Assembly: GCA_038328705.1 (NCBI GenBank)
Contig: JBBQMG010000003.1
Location: forward strand, 1-64,000
Reading direction: 5' to 3'
Length of the DNA stretch: 64,000 bases
DNA from: UBA668 sp038328705
GTDB lineage: Bacteria > Actinomycetota > Acidimicrobiia > Acidimicrobiales > Ilumatobacteraceae
Shown here: piece by piece, positions 46,066 to 54,620 of the stretch
Layout: every line of letters starts with the position of its first letter
Numbering within the stretch: position 1 is the stretch's first letter
The notes under the pieces: model-generated
Seen by the model: only the letters and a program-made list of their open reading frames with translations
Told to the model about the DNA's origin: nothing
Databases searched by the model: none
Translations under genes and position numbers: made by a program

Positions 46066-47439
46066 TTGACCGATCTCCTTACCGGCCGTCTGTCTGATGA
46101 TTCGGTGAAGGGAGGTGTGCGTACACGAGTCGTGCTCGATACGTCGGTGCTCGTCGGAGACCCAGGCTGCCTCTACAACTTCGCCGGTGTCGATGTCGTC
46201 ATTCCGTTCACGGTCATCGAAGAGCTCGACAGTCTCAAGACCAGACCCGACGATGTCGGCCGCGCCGCACGTACAGCGCTGCGCACCATCGAAGAGCTTC
46301 GAGTCAAGGCGGGCGGTTCACTCGCCACGCCGGTCGCCATCGGCGACCCGACCGCAGAGGGCACGCTTCAGATCGAGATCAACGGCGTGCAGAAGCACCT
46401 GCTGGTCGAGCACGGGCTCGACCCGAACATCCCCGACAACCGAATCATCGGCGCCGCGCTGGGACAGGCGATGCATGCACCGACTCGTATGGTGTCGAAC
46501 GATGCTGCGTTGCGCATCAAGGCGGCACACCTGGGCCTCGAAGCAACCGAGCATCACCCAGTCGGTCGCTCTGCCACCACTCGGTCCGCCGGCTGGATCA
46601 CCGTCGAAGCAGACCACCAGTTGATCGATCGTCTCTACGGCGCGGGCGCTCTCGCCACCGAGGAGATCGAGGGTGCCGCCGGACTCTTCGAGAACGAGTT
46701 CGCAGTACTGCGCTGCGGATCACAGAGCGCACTCACTCGTTGCATCGACGGCGAGCTGGTGCTGCTACCACACGCGGCACCGGAGGCTTGGGGGTTGCGC
46801 GCCCGCTCGAAGGAACAGCGCTTCGCTCTTGAGTTGCTGCTCGACCCAGATGTCAACGTCGTCGCTCTCGATGGCCGAGCCGGCACCGGCAAGACACTGC
46901 TCGCCATCGCCGCCGGTCTGGAGCAGGTGGTCGAGCAGCGCCGCTACGAGAAACTGGCGGTCTATCGGCCGCTGGTTCCCGTCGGCCGCGCCGACGTTGG
47001 CTTCCTGCCGGGGGGTCTCGATGAGAAGCTCGACCCGTGGATGTCCGCCATTCACGACGCGATCGTCGCACTCACGGATCAGCGCAGTGACCACGATGCA
47101 CATCGCCTCGTGGACGAGCTGGTAGGCCGTAATCAACTGTCGCTCGAGTCGGTGACGTTCCTTCGTGGTCGCAGCCTGCATCGCCAGATCGTCGTGGTGG
47201 ACGAGGCACAGAACCTGGAGCCGACCACACTGAAGACCGTGCTCACCCGAATCGGCGAGGGCACCAAGGTCATCTTCACCGGCGATACCAGCCAGATCGA
47301 TGCGCCCTACCTCGGCGAGTCCAACAATGCCTTGGCGGTATTGATTCAAGCATTCGGCGGCCAGTCGTGCTTCGGCCACGTCACGTTGAGTGCCTGCGAG
47401 CGCGGTACCGTCGCCAGCCTCGCTGCCGAGCTGCTGTAG
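46066..47439 (+). CDS. PIN-PhoH (PhoH2-type) ATPase/ribonuclease
   Basis: A 457-residue fusion. An N-terminal PIN domain (about 18-150) has all acidic residues visible: LDTSVLVGDP, FTVIEELDSL, PDNRIIGAAL and MVSNDAALR. A C-terminal PhoH ATPase has Walker A GRAGTGKT, Walker B IVVVDEAQNLEP and GDTSQID. PhoH2 proteins unwind and cleave RNA. The start is uncertain: TTG 46066 with GGAG 5 nt upstream is preferred; GTG 46060 is an alternative. Its intact PIN site contrasts with the degenerate VapC in the same window. Confidence 0.85.
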   Translation: MTDLLTGRLSDDSVKGGVRTRVVLDTSVLVGDPGCLYNFAGVDVVIPFTVIEELDSLKTRPDDVGRAARTALRTIEELRVKAGGSLATPVAIGDPTAEGTLQIEINGVQKHLLVEHGLDPNIPDNRIIGAALGQAMHAPTRMVSNDAALRIKAAHLGLEATEHHPVGRSATTRSAGWITVEADHQLIDRLYGAGALATEEIEGAAGLFENEFAVLRCGSQSALTRCIDGELVLLPHAAPEAWGLRARSKEQRFALELLLDPDVNVVALDGRAGTGKTLLAIAAGLEQVVEQRRYEKLAVYRPLVPVGRADVGFLPGGLDEKLDPWMSAIHDAIVALTDQRSDHDAHRLVDELVGRNQLSLESVTFLRGRSLHRQIVVVDEAQNLEPTTLKTVLTRIGEGTKVIFTGDTSQIDAPYLGESNNALAVLIQAFGGQSCFGHVTLSACERGTVASLAAELL

Positions 47440-47512
47440 CCCTCAGCACTCGTCTCAGGGCGGGCTGTAACCAACGTCACGCCCCGCCCGCCGATCGAGC
47501 GCGCACCATCTC

Positions 47513-47541
47513 TTGACATTGTCGAGTTCATTTAGTAGTAA
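47513..47541 (+). promoter_or_regulatory. Putative sigma-70-type promoter of whiB
   Basis: TTGACA at 47513-47518 and TAGTAA at 47536-47541, 17 bp apart, in an AT-rich stretch just before whiB. An AAAGGA ribosome-binding site lies 6 nt before the ATG. Confidence 0.6.
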
Positions 47542-47584
47542 AAGAACTACACGTTGTCCCCCCGTCACGTGTAAAGGACGAATC

Positions 47585-47914
47585 ATGAGTCCCGTGCAAC
47601 TTCTCTCCCCGTCAGAACTCTCCGAGGCTGATGCCCCACCCGTTGACATCGTGTGGACCGATCTGGCTGCTTGCAAGGGCCACACGCCGCTGTTCTTCCC
47701 GCCGAAGGCCGAGCGCCCGCAGGCTCGCGAGCGCCGAGAAGCGCGCGCCCGCCGCCTCTGCAACGTCTGCGTTGTCGTTGACAGGTGCCGCACGTTCGCA
47801 CGCGAGCACCACGAGTACGGGTTCTGGGCCGGCGAAAGCGAAGAGGACCGCCACCTGGCGGGCTTCACCGTCTCCGCGCCGATCGGCATTCGCGCACGGG
47901 GCGTCCGCGTCTGA
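47585..47914 (+). CDS. WhiB-family iron-sulfur regulator
   Basis: A 109-residue WhiB-like protein with four cluster cysteines (AACKGHTPLFF, then RLCNVCVVVDRC) and a GFWAGESEEDR turn, in place of the usual GVWGG. The [4Fe-4S] cluster senses O2, NO or redox state and the protein modulates sigma-A promoters. Own promoter predicted at 47513-47541. The subtype cannot be assigned. Confidence 0.88.
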   Translation: MSPVQLLSPSELSEADAPPVDIVWTDLAACKGHTPLFFPPKAERPQARERREARARRLCNVCVVVDRCRTFAREHHEYGFWAGESEEDRHLAGFTVSAPIGIRARGVRV

Positions 47915-47977
47915 CTTCCCCGGCGCAACGACGTCTGCGCAACAACCGCATCACACCCCTGTCGTAAGGTGCAGTGC

Positions 47978-48556
47978 ATGCCGGAACTCGTCAGCGCCCA
48001 GCGATTTGCCGTGGTCGACGTAGAGACGTCTGGGCTGTCGGAAAAGCGTCATCATGTGCTGCAGGTTGGTGTCGTCGTGGTTGACGGCGCCGGTGCGGTT
48101 CTCGACCGCTGGAGCAGCCTCGTCGCCCCTCGGTCCCGTTGGTGGTTCCGGGTCGGTCCCACCGAACTGCATGGTATTCATCGGCGCGACGTTCGTTCAG
48201 CGCCGCCCGCGGCCGAAGTGCTGGCTCGGTTGGCCGAACTGCTGCAGGGCACACGGTTCGTGGCACACAACGCAGAGTTCGACATGGCATTTCTGAAGAA
48301 GGCCGCCAGCAGCAATGGCATCACGCTTGCCATGGACCAGCCCCTCTGCACGCTCCGGCTCTCACGGCAGCTGGATCCGGAGCGTCAACTCTCGCACCGC
48401 CTTGGTGACATGTGCGCGCGCTACGACATCCAGCTGACACGCCCACACGATGCACTGGCCGATGCCGATGCAACAGCCGCAGTCCTTCCTCACCTCCTCC
48501 GAGCGCATGGCTTCGAGACGGTCGACCAGTTGCCGGTGCTGACGCCGCGCCGTTGA
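47978..48556 (+). CDS. DEDDh 3'-5' exonuclease (DnaQ-like)
   Basis: A 192-residue exonuclease of the DnaQ/epsilon superfamily. DEDDh residues are visible: RFAVVDVETSGL, FVAHNAEFDMAFL and RPHDALADADATAAVL. It could proofread or process DNA ends or RNA. ATG 47978 has AAGG 9 nt upstream. It abuts convergent pafC. It may act in the same damage response, which is inference. Confidence 0.85.
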   Translation: MPELVSAQRFAVVDVETSGLSEKRHHVLQVGVVVVDGAGAVLDRWSSLVAPRSRWWFRVGPTELHGIHRRDVRSAPPAAEVLARLAELLQGTRFVAHNAEFDMAFLKKAASSNGITLAMDQPLCTLRLSRQLDPERQLSHRLGDMCARYDIQLTRPHDALADADATAAVLPHLLRAHGFETVDQLPVLTPRR

Positions 48557-49495
48557 CTACTCCTGCGAGTACCGGCGCAACATTTGTGTGGCGGCGGTCG
48601 CACCGAGGTGCACCCATTCCGCTGGCTCGACGACTCTGGCCTCCGCACCCAGCCGCAACAGCAGGTCGCGTAGCCAGCGTTCACTGGCAACCGTGAACTC
48701 GATCAGCCACCCCTCCCCATCTGCTTGGACTGATCGCGTGGGATATCGCTCGGCCACCCAAGCGCCGCTGGCCGGCACCCGCAGCAAGGCGGCCGGCAGC
48801 TCGTCATCGGCGAACCAACTACCCCCGTGGGGCACCTCTACGTCACGAGGCTCGTCGCTCTGACCGGTCAGCTCGCCATGTTCGATGCGGTCGATGCGAA
48901 ACGTCCGCTCTTGACCGCTGCGGTGATCGTCAGCGATCACGTACCAATAGCCGCTGTCGAAGAAGACCCGTCGGGGGGTGATCTCACGTTCAGATCGTCG
49001 GTCGGCAGCAGGCGACCAGTAGGTGATGCGCAGACGGGCGCAGCGCTGGGCGGCATCAACGACGATGGCGGCCGCCGGCGGTTGCGGCGTCTCCATCACC
49101 ACCGCATCGTCGCCAAGCACGGTTGCAAGTTTCTGCAGTGCTCGCGCCAGCGCGCCATCGACATCAGCGCCGGGCAGTTGCATGGCCACTCGCGCCGCGG
49201 CCAGGAGTGCAAAACCTTCGGGTGCGGTCAAACGCAGCGGCCGCGTGAAGAGCCGCGGCACACCCGCATACACGCGGCCCTCGTCGATGAACACGTCGAC
49301 CATCTCATCGACGAACGGCGGCAGGCCGCACATGGCCGCCAACTCGAGATCCTTCACCAGCTCGGCTTCGGTGAGCTCGAAGCGATCACACATCTCCGCT
49401 ACGGTCACCTCGCCGTGCTCCATCAGCCACGGGAGCATCACCAACAGCCGCCGCAGACGATCGCTGTTGGGTCGTGGGCCACGACGAACCGTCAT
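48557..49495 (-). CDS. pafC: PafC-like WYL-domain transcriptional regulator
   Basis: A 312-residue protein with an N-terminal HTH-like domain (LLVMLPWLMEHGEVTVAEMC) and a WYL domain (ITPRRVFFDSGYWYVIADDH) plus WCX C-terminus. PafB/PafC form a heterodimer that activates damage-response promoters in Actinobacteria, independently of LexA, after binding single-stranded DNA through WYL. It overlaps pafB by 4 nt (ATGA). Confidence 0.85.
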   Translation of the reverse strand: MTVRRGPRPNSDRLRRLLVMLPWLMEHGEVTVAEMCDRFELTEAELVKDLELAAMCGLPPFVDEMVDVFIDEGRVYAGVPRLFTRPLRLTAPEGFALLAAARVAMQLPGADVDGALARALQKLATVLGDDAVVMETPQPPAAAIVVDAAQRCARLRITYWSPAADRRSEREITPRRVFFDSGYWYVIADDHRSGQERTFRIDRIEHGELTGQSDEPRDVEVPHGGSWFADDELPAALLRVPASGAWVAERYPTRSVQADGEGWLIEFTVASERWLRDLLLRLGAEARVVEPAEWVHLGATAATQMLRRYSQE

Positions 49496-50415
49496 CGTGC
49501 ACCAACCATTGCTTGCAACCACGCCACGACGTCGGAGCGAACCTCTGCGGGGGCCAACACCTCGGCATGCTCACCGAAACCGAACAGCCATGAGCGGAAC
49601 GCGTCGAGATTGGCGCACGGCACCTCCACGATGATCGACCCATCGGGGCCCTTGCTCAGTAGCGCTGCATCACCCAGCTCGCGGGCTACAGCGGCCGCCC
49701 GCGGCTCGTCGATCAAGACGTGGGCACGAGCTGCCGGCTCGTCACCCAACAGCTTGGGGTCAGTGGGAAACGTCGCCCGCGGGTCGAAATACTCAGGGCG
49801 CTCGAACGCCCCTGCCGGGCCGACCGTCAGCTCGCTGTCCATTCGGTCAACTCGGTAGGTGCGAACCTCATTGCGATCAACGTCGAGACCAATCACATAC
49901 CAATATCGCTCGCGCAGCAGGAGGGCGTACGGGTGCAGCCGGCGGGGCGAGCCGTGATAGCCAAAGGCAATCTCGGCTCGTGCAGCACTTGCCTCGCGAA
50001 TGGTGGGCAATGCGGGTAGATCCGGAATGTTGGCCACCACCACCGGAGCGGAACTGCGATCGCCGCCCAGCTTCAACAGCCCGAACTGCGCGTCGGCCAA
50101 ACGGGCTGCTGCGACCGCGAGCTGAAGCGCGGCCTTCTCGTCGGGTGCCAGCTGCAGGTCGGCCAGCTCATAGCGGGCGCGATCAATTCGATACGCAGTG
50201 CGACCAGCATCGTTGCCACCCAGCACCTCGCTCTCGAGCGGTACACCGATCTCGCGCAGCAGCGCCTTGTCGCGTTCGAAGGCTCCACGCAGCGCCGCGT
50301 CGCCGGCGGGGTACTGACCGTCGAGTTCATGCACGATCTGCTCCTGCGTCAGCGGCGAACGCGCCGCCATCAGCAATGCGACGAGATTGGTGATTCGTTC
50401 GAGCGCGTCGACCAC
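49492..50415 (-). CDS. pafB: PafB-like WYL-domain transcriptional regulator
   Basis: A 307-residue paralogue of PafC. The N-terminus (ERITNLVALLMAARSPLTQE) forms the winged helix, followed by a WYL domain (HPYALLLRERYWYVIGLDVD). It starts with GTG, directly after the stop of the hydroxyacyl-CoA dehydrogenase gene. As in other Actinobacteria pafB-pafC are adjacent, but no proteasome or Tat genes are here. Confidence 0.87.
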   Translation of the reverse strand: MVDALERITNLVALLMAARSPLTQEQIVHELDGQYPAGDAALRGAFERDKALLREIGVPLESEVLGGNDAGRTAYRIDRARYELADLQLAPDEKAALQLAVAAARLADAQFGLLKLGGDRSSAPVVVANIPDLPALPTIREASAARAEIAFGYHGSPRRLHPYALLLRERYWYVIGLDVDRNEVRTYRVDRMDSELTVGPAGAFERPEYFDPRATFPTDPKLLGDEPAARAHVLIDEPRAAAVARELGDAALLSKGPDGSIIVEVPCANLDAFRSWLFGFGEHAEVLAPAEVRSDVVAWLQAMVGAR

Positions 50416-51282
50416 TCAGCGCCCCGCCTGGTAGTCGTAGAACCCTCGGCCCGTCTTGCGGCCCAGCAACCCCGCCTCCACCATCCGAGAAAGCAGCGGC
50501 GGAGAGGCGTAGAGAGGCTCCTTGAATTCGGCGTACAGGCTGTCGGCCACGGCCATGGTGGTGTCGAGGCCGATGAGGTCGGTGAGGCGAAGCGGGCCCA
50601 TCGGGTGGTTGCACCCTTCGACCATGCCGGCGTCGATGTCGTCGGCGGTGGCGAAGCCCGACTCCATCATGCGTATGGCTGACAGGAGGTACGGAATGAG
50701 TAGCGCGTTGACTATGAAGCCGGCGCGGTCCTGACTACGGATGACCCGCTTGTGCAGCACGTCGCTCGCGAACGTGTTGGCACGTTCGGTGGTCGCGGGT
50801 GAGGTGAGCAGCGAGGTCACCAACTCGACCAGCTTGAGCACCGGCACCGGATTGAAGAAGTGAATTCCAATCACCTGCTCGGGCCGTTGGGTCGCGATGC
50901 CCAGCTTCATGATCGGGATCGAGCTGGTGTTACTGGCAAGGATCGCCTGCGGGTTGGCGACGGCCCTGTCCAGTTCGCGGAAGACGTTGGTCTTCAGCGA
51001 CTCGTCTTCCACGACCGCCTCCACCACCAACTGACGATCGGACAGCTCGGCGAAATCGGTTGTGAATGACAGCCGGGCAATCGCCACGTCGCGTTCCGAT
51101 TCGGTCAACTTTCCGGAACGCAATCCGCGGTCGAGGCTGCCGACAATCCTGCTTCGACCGCGTTCGGCAGCTTCCGCCGTCACTTCCAGCACGGCCACAC
51201 TCAGGCCGGCCCGGGCACAGACCTCGGCGATACCCGAACCCATCAGGCCCGCACCGACCACTCCGACTCGCTCAATCTCCAT
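50416..51282 (-). CDS. 3-hydroxybutyryl-CoA dehydrogenase
   Basis: A 288-residue NAD-dependent hydroxyacyl-CoA dehydrogenase: VGVVGAGLMGSGIAEVCARAG binds NAD, the catalytic GIHFFNPVPVLKLVELV and CNHPMGPLRLTDLIGLDT are present. It interconverts acetoacetyl-CoA and 3-hydroxybutyryl-CoA. ATG 51282. The stop codon directly abuts the pafB GTG, so it likely starts a three-gene operon with pafBC. It is divergent from the RlmI-like gene. Confidence 0.9.
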   Translation of the reverse strand: MEIERVGVVGAGLMGSGIAEVCARAGLSVAVLEVTAEAAERGRSRIVGSLDRGLRSGKLTESERDVAIARLSFTTDFAELSDRQLVVEAVVEDESLKTNVFRELDRAVANPQAILASNTSSIPIMKLGIATQRPEQVIGIHFFNPVPVLKLVELVTSLLTSPATTERANTFASDVLHKRVIRSQDRAGFIVNALLIPYLLSAIRMMESGFATADDIDAGMVEGCNHPMGPLRLTDLIGLDTTMAVADSLYAEFKEPLYASPPLLSRMVEAGLLGRKTGRGFYDYQAGR

Positions 51283-51338
51283 CCCTCTACTCTGCCGCAT
51301 CCTGCGGCTGTTCGGCGGCGTTGCCCTACCCTGGACGG

Positions 51339-52610
51339 GTGACTTCGCTTGCCCGCCTTCCTCGGCCCTCCACCAGCCGCCTGGCCGTGCGCGTCACGCC
51401 CGACGCACTACGTCAAATTCGTGGCGGCCACCCGTGGGTCTACGAGACCTCCATCAACACCGTCAAGGTCCCGGCAGCAGCCCCTGAAACGGGCAAACCA
51501 GGCGACCTGGCCGTGGTGTTCGACGACGATCGCGACTTCGCTGCCATCGGCCTGTACGACCCTGCAAGCCCCATCCGAATCAAGCTGCTCCACGAGGGCA
51601 AGCCGGTCACCATTGACCGCGCTTTTTGGGTGGCACACGTCAGCGCCGCAGTCGCCCGTCGCCAGCCGCTGGTCGACCTCTCAGCGGCCGAGCCCGACCG
51701 CGCCACCACCGGCTACCGCTGCATCAACGGCGAGAACGATGGCTTCCCCAGCCTTGTCCTCGATCGCTACGACCGCACGCTGGTACTGAAGCTGTACTCC
51801 ACCATCTGGGTGCCGCACCTGGCAGACCTGATTCCCGCGATCGCCGAGGTCCTGCGGCCCGAAGCGCTGGTACTTCGCTTCGCCCGCAACATCGACCAGG
51901 AGGGTCTCTTCGGGTTGGAAGAGGGCGATGCACTGATCGGCGTCTCACCTGCCGACCCGGTGCCGTTTCTGGAGAACGGCCTGTCGTTCGAAGCCGACGT
52001 CGTGCATGGCCAAAAGACCGGCCACTTCCTCGATCAGCGCGACAACCGCTGGTTCGTGCGGCGCATCACCGAGGGTTGCCGAGTGCTCGACATGTACGCC
52101 AGCACCGGCGGCTTCTCCGTCAATGCTGCCGCTGGGGGCGCGCATGAAGTGGTCGCTGTGGATCTCAGCGAACCAACGCTCGCCGCCGCCAGTCGCAACA
52201 TGCAGCGCAACATGGACGTTCCGGCTGTGGCTGCCTGCAAGTTCCGACCGATGAAGGCCGACGCGCTGGAATCAATGAACCGGCTGATCCGCAGCGGCGA
52301 CAAGTTCGACGTCGTGATCATCGACCCGCCGTCGTTCACGCCACGCCAGGCCAGCGTCGACCGAGCGCTCAAGGCGTACGCGCTCCTCACCGAGAAGGGC
52401 GTCAAACTGGTTCGGCCGGGCGGCGTGTTGGTGCAGGCCTCGTGCAGTAGCCGCGTCACCGCCGACGAGTTCCACACCACCGTTTCCCATGCAGCCGCCC
52501 AGGCCGGCCGGCCGCTGGAAGAGTTCCGACGCACTCGCCACCCCGTCGACCATCCCGTGGACTTCCCGCAGGGCCACTACCTCAAGGCAGTCTTCGCCAC
52601 CGTCCCGTAA
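51339..52610 (+). CDS. RlmI-like class I rRNA methyltransferase
   Basis: A 423-residue class I SAM methyltransferase: N-terminal PUA-like domain (RLAVRVTPDALRQIRGGHPW), SAM-binding VLDMYASTGGFSVNAA and the catalytic DVVIIDPPSFTPRQ. Relatives methylate 23S rRNA cytosine C5. The start is GTG 51339; the region upstream is antisense to hbd. A hairpin follows at 52635. Confidence 0.82.
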   Translation: MTSLARLPRPSTSRLAVRVTPDALRQIRGGHPWVYETSINTVKVPAAAPETGKPGDLAVVFDDDRDFAAIGLYDPASPIRIKLLHEGKPVTIDRAFWVAHVSAAVARRQPLVDLSAAEPDRATTGYRCINGENDGFPSLVLDRYDRTLVLKLYSTIWVPHLADLIPAIAEVLRPEALVLRFARNIDQEGLFGLEEGDALIGVSPADPVPFLENGLSFEADVVHGQKTGHFLDQRDNRWFVRRITEGCRVLDMYASTGGFSVNAAAGGAHEVVAVDLSEPTLAAASRNMQRNMDVPAVAACKFRPMKADALESMNRLIRSGDKFDVVIIDPPSFTPRQASVDRALKAYALLTEKGVKLVRPGGVLVQASCSSRVTADEFHTTVSHAAAQAGRPLEEFRRTRHPVDHPVDFPQGHYLKAVFATVP

Positions 52611-52634
52611 GGGTGAATCGCCAGCCCCCGTCTC

Positions 52635-52683
52635 CAACTTCGGCGCTGAGATGCGGTAGTACCGCACATGAACGCCGAAGTTG
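52635..52683. terminator. Long hairpin after the RlmI-like gene
   Basis: A perfect 11-bp inverted repeat (CAACTTCGGCG at 52635-52645, CGCCGAAGTTG at 52673-52683) encloses a second, inner pair (GCGGTA/TACCGC). It lies 24 bp after the methyltransferase stop and 43 bp before the phoD start. It may be a terminator or a leader element of phoD. Confidence 0.6.
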
Positions 52684-52725
52684 CTGATGGAGCAGCGGAC
52701 CGCCGGCGTGGGGCAGACTGACCCG

Positions 52726-54387
52726 ATGCGTCCACTGCCTCGCCCGCTCAGCCAGCCGATTTCTCGCCGCATGTTCTTCTGCGGCGCCGCGGCCGTGGTC
52801 ATCGCGGCGTGCAGCGACGACTCAGCGACCTCCGACACGGCGAGCGACTCGAGCACTGCGGCTCCGGACACATCGGTCGCCGCCACCGACGCGCCGACCA
52901 CCGCGGTGCCCGCGACCACGACGTCGGCTCTTGCGGATGTCGAACTGTCCGGCGACCCGTTCACACTCGGCATTGCGTCGGGCGACCCGGATGCGACGGG
53001 CGTCGTGTTGTGGACACGCCTCGCGCCCGAGCCGTACACCGGAGGTGGCATGCCCGCCGACGATATCGACGTACTGTGGGAGGTCAGTGCCACCGACGAC
53101 TTCGCCGAGATTGCAGTGAGCGGTACGCAGACCGCCACCGCCGCTCATGCGCACAGCGTGCACGCCATCGCCGCGCTCGACCAGGGCGACTGGTTCTACC
53201 GGTTCCGCGTCGGCTCGTACACCAGCCCTGTTGGTGTCACCCGCCCTGCGCCCCCCGCCGATGCGCCGCTGGCACAGGCCAAGTTCGCCGCGGCCAGCTG
53301 CCAGAACTACGCCGACGGGTACTACGCCGCGCACCGCGACATCGCCGAGCAACTTCCCGACTTCACCGTCTGGTTGGGTGACTACATCTACGAGGGTGGC
53401 GGGTTGCCATTCGACCCTGACGTGGTGGCCCGCGAACACGTCGGCGATGAGCCCAAGAGCCTCGACGACTACCGCAATCGCTACGGCCAGTACAAGGCCG
53501 ACCCGCAGCTGCAGGCCTCGCACGCCGCTTGCCCGTGGTTCGTGATCTGGGACGACCACGAGGTGGAGAACAACTACGCCGGTCTCACCCCGCAAGACCC
53601 GGCCGATGCCGCCGGTTTCCAGGAACGCCGCTTCGCCGCCTACCAGGCATGGTGGGAGCACCAACCAGTTCGGCTCGACCCGCCTGTCGCCTCCGACCAG
53701 GAGTTCCGCATCTATCGCGACACGCAGTGGGGCGACCTCATCGAGCTGGCGTTGCTCGACGGCAGGCAGTATCGCAGCGACCAGGCCTGTGGTGACGCCA
53801 CGCTCAACCTCGACCCACCGTGCGCAGAGGCCGTAGACCCTGCGCGGACGATGCTGGGCGCCGAGCAGGAACGGTGGCTAATTGACACGCTGTCGGCGTC
53901 CACCGCAGCGTGGAACGTGGTGGGCAACCAGGTTGTTCTGGCCGATGCCACCTTCAACGGCGCCGTGCTCAACTACGACCAGTGGGATGGTTATCCCGTC
54001 GCACGCGCCCGCCTCCTGCAGGAATTCGCGGACAACGACATTCAGAACCTGGTGGTCATCACCGGCGACATCCACCTAGCCGCCGTGGCGCAGCTGCGTG
54101 CCGGCGACCGTGCCACCGGCGTCGACATCGGGGCGGAATTCGTGACCACCTCCATCAGTTCCGACGGTCTCATCGACGACTCGTTGACCGACGTCCTCCA
54201 GTCGTTTCCCGACCTGGTCGATGCCGAGCTCTCACATCGTGGCTACAGCCTGCACACCGTCACGCCCGAGCGGTGGACCGCCGAGTACCGGATCGTGGCC
54301 GCCGTCGACAACCCCGACAGCGAGGTCACCTCCTTCGGTACCTACGTGGTCGAGGCCGGCAGCAACGAAGTCACCAAGACCAGCTAG
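52726..54387 (+). CDS. phoD: PhoD-family alkaline phosphatase, Tat/lipoprotein type
   Basis: A 553-residue exported phosphatase. The N-terminus has a twin-Arg motif (SRRMFF) and a hydrophobic stretch ending AAVVIAAC, suggesting Tat export and possibly lipidation; then a Thr/Ser/Ala-rich linker (28-66). The PhoD N-domain begins FTLGIASGDPDATGVVLWTR, and catalytic-domain motifs are FAAASCQNY, VWLGDYIYEGG, WDDHEVENNYAG and VVITGDIHLA. It releases phosphate from phosphodiesters/monoesters outside the cell. ATG 52726. Confidence 0.9.
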   Translation: MRPLPRPLSQPISRRMFFCGAAAVVIAACSDDSATSDTASDSSTAAPDTSVAATDAPTTAVPATTTSALADVELSGDPFTLGIASGDPDATGVVLWTRLAPEPYTGGGMPADDIDVLWEVSATDDFAEIAVSGTQTATAAHAHSVHAIAALDQGDWFYRFRVGSYTSPVGVTRPAPPADAPLAQAKFAAASCQNYADGYYAAHRDIAEQLPDFTVWLGDYIYEGGGLPFDPDVVAREHVGDEPKSLDDYRNRYGQYKADPQLQASHAACPWFVIWDDHEVENNYAGLTPQDPADAAGFQERRFAAYQAWWEHQPVRLDPPVASDQEFRIYRDTQWGDLIELALLDGRQYRSDQACGDATLNLDPPCAEAVDPARTMLGAEQERWLIDTLSASTAAWNVVGNQVVLADATFNGAVLNYDQWDGYPVARARLLQEFADNDIQNLVVITGDIHLAAVAQLRAGDRATGVDIGAEFVTTSISSDGLIDDSLTDVLQSFPDLVDAELSHRGYSLHTVTPERWTAEYRIVAAVDNPDSEVTSFGTYVVEAGSNEVTKTS

Positions 54388-54467
54388 CACTCGGCAGTGA
54401 TGCCAGTCCATCGCTGCCTCGCACGCGCCCGAAGACGTTCAACCTGTCGCGCCACCGGCACCATCCA

Positions 54468-54499
54468 TGGTGGTCAGACCCGCGACAGGTTGGCAAGAG
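54468..54499. repeat. 32-bp direct repeat, copy 1
   Basis: Identical over 32 bp to 54557-54588. Its CGCGACAGGTT part also pairs with AACCTGTCGCG at 54441-54451 upstream, forming a possible hairpin. It sits between convergent phoD and pgi. Confidence 0.85.
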
Positions 54500-54556
54500 T
54501 CGGCATCGAAGGTGATCCGGTCGGCGCGAACTCGTCCTGGATGTGAACGACGGTCT

Positions 54557-54588
54557 TGGTGGTCAGACCCGCGACAGGTTGGCAAGAG
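54557..54588. repeat. 32-bp direct repeat, copy 2
   Basis: Second perfect copy, 57 bp after the first. Here the repeat pairs downstream with 54592-54620 instead of upstream, forming the stem next to the pgi stop. Confidence 0.85.
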
Positions 54589-54620
54589 CCCGCCAACCCG
54601 TCGCGGGCGGGCTTCTGACC
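54560..54620. terminator. Large imperfect terminator hairpin before the pgi stop
   Basis: The left arm 54560-54583 and right arm 54592-54620 pair through GGTCAGA/TCTGACC and CCCGCGACaGGTTGGC against its near-complement, with a small bulge and an 8-nt loop. It lies between phoD and pgi, convergent, and touches the pgi stop codon. Confidence 0.6.

Noticed and set aside
54468..54588. Two 32-bp repeats considered as a minimal CRISPR
   Set aside because: Only two copies, a 57-bp spacer, strong pairing to flanking DNA, and no cas genes nearby.
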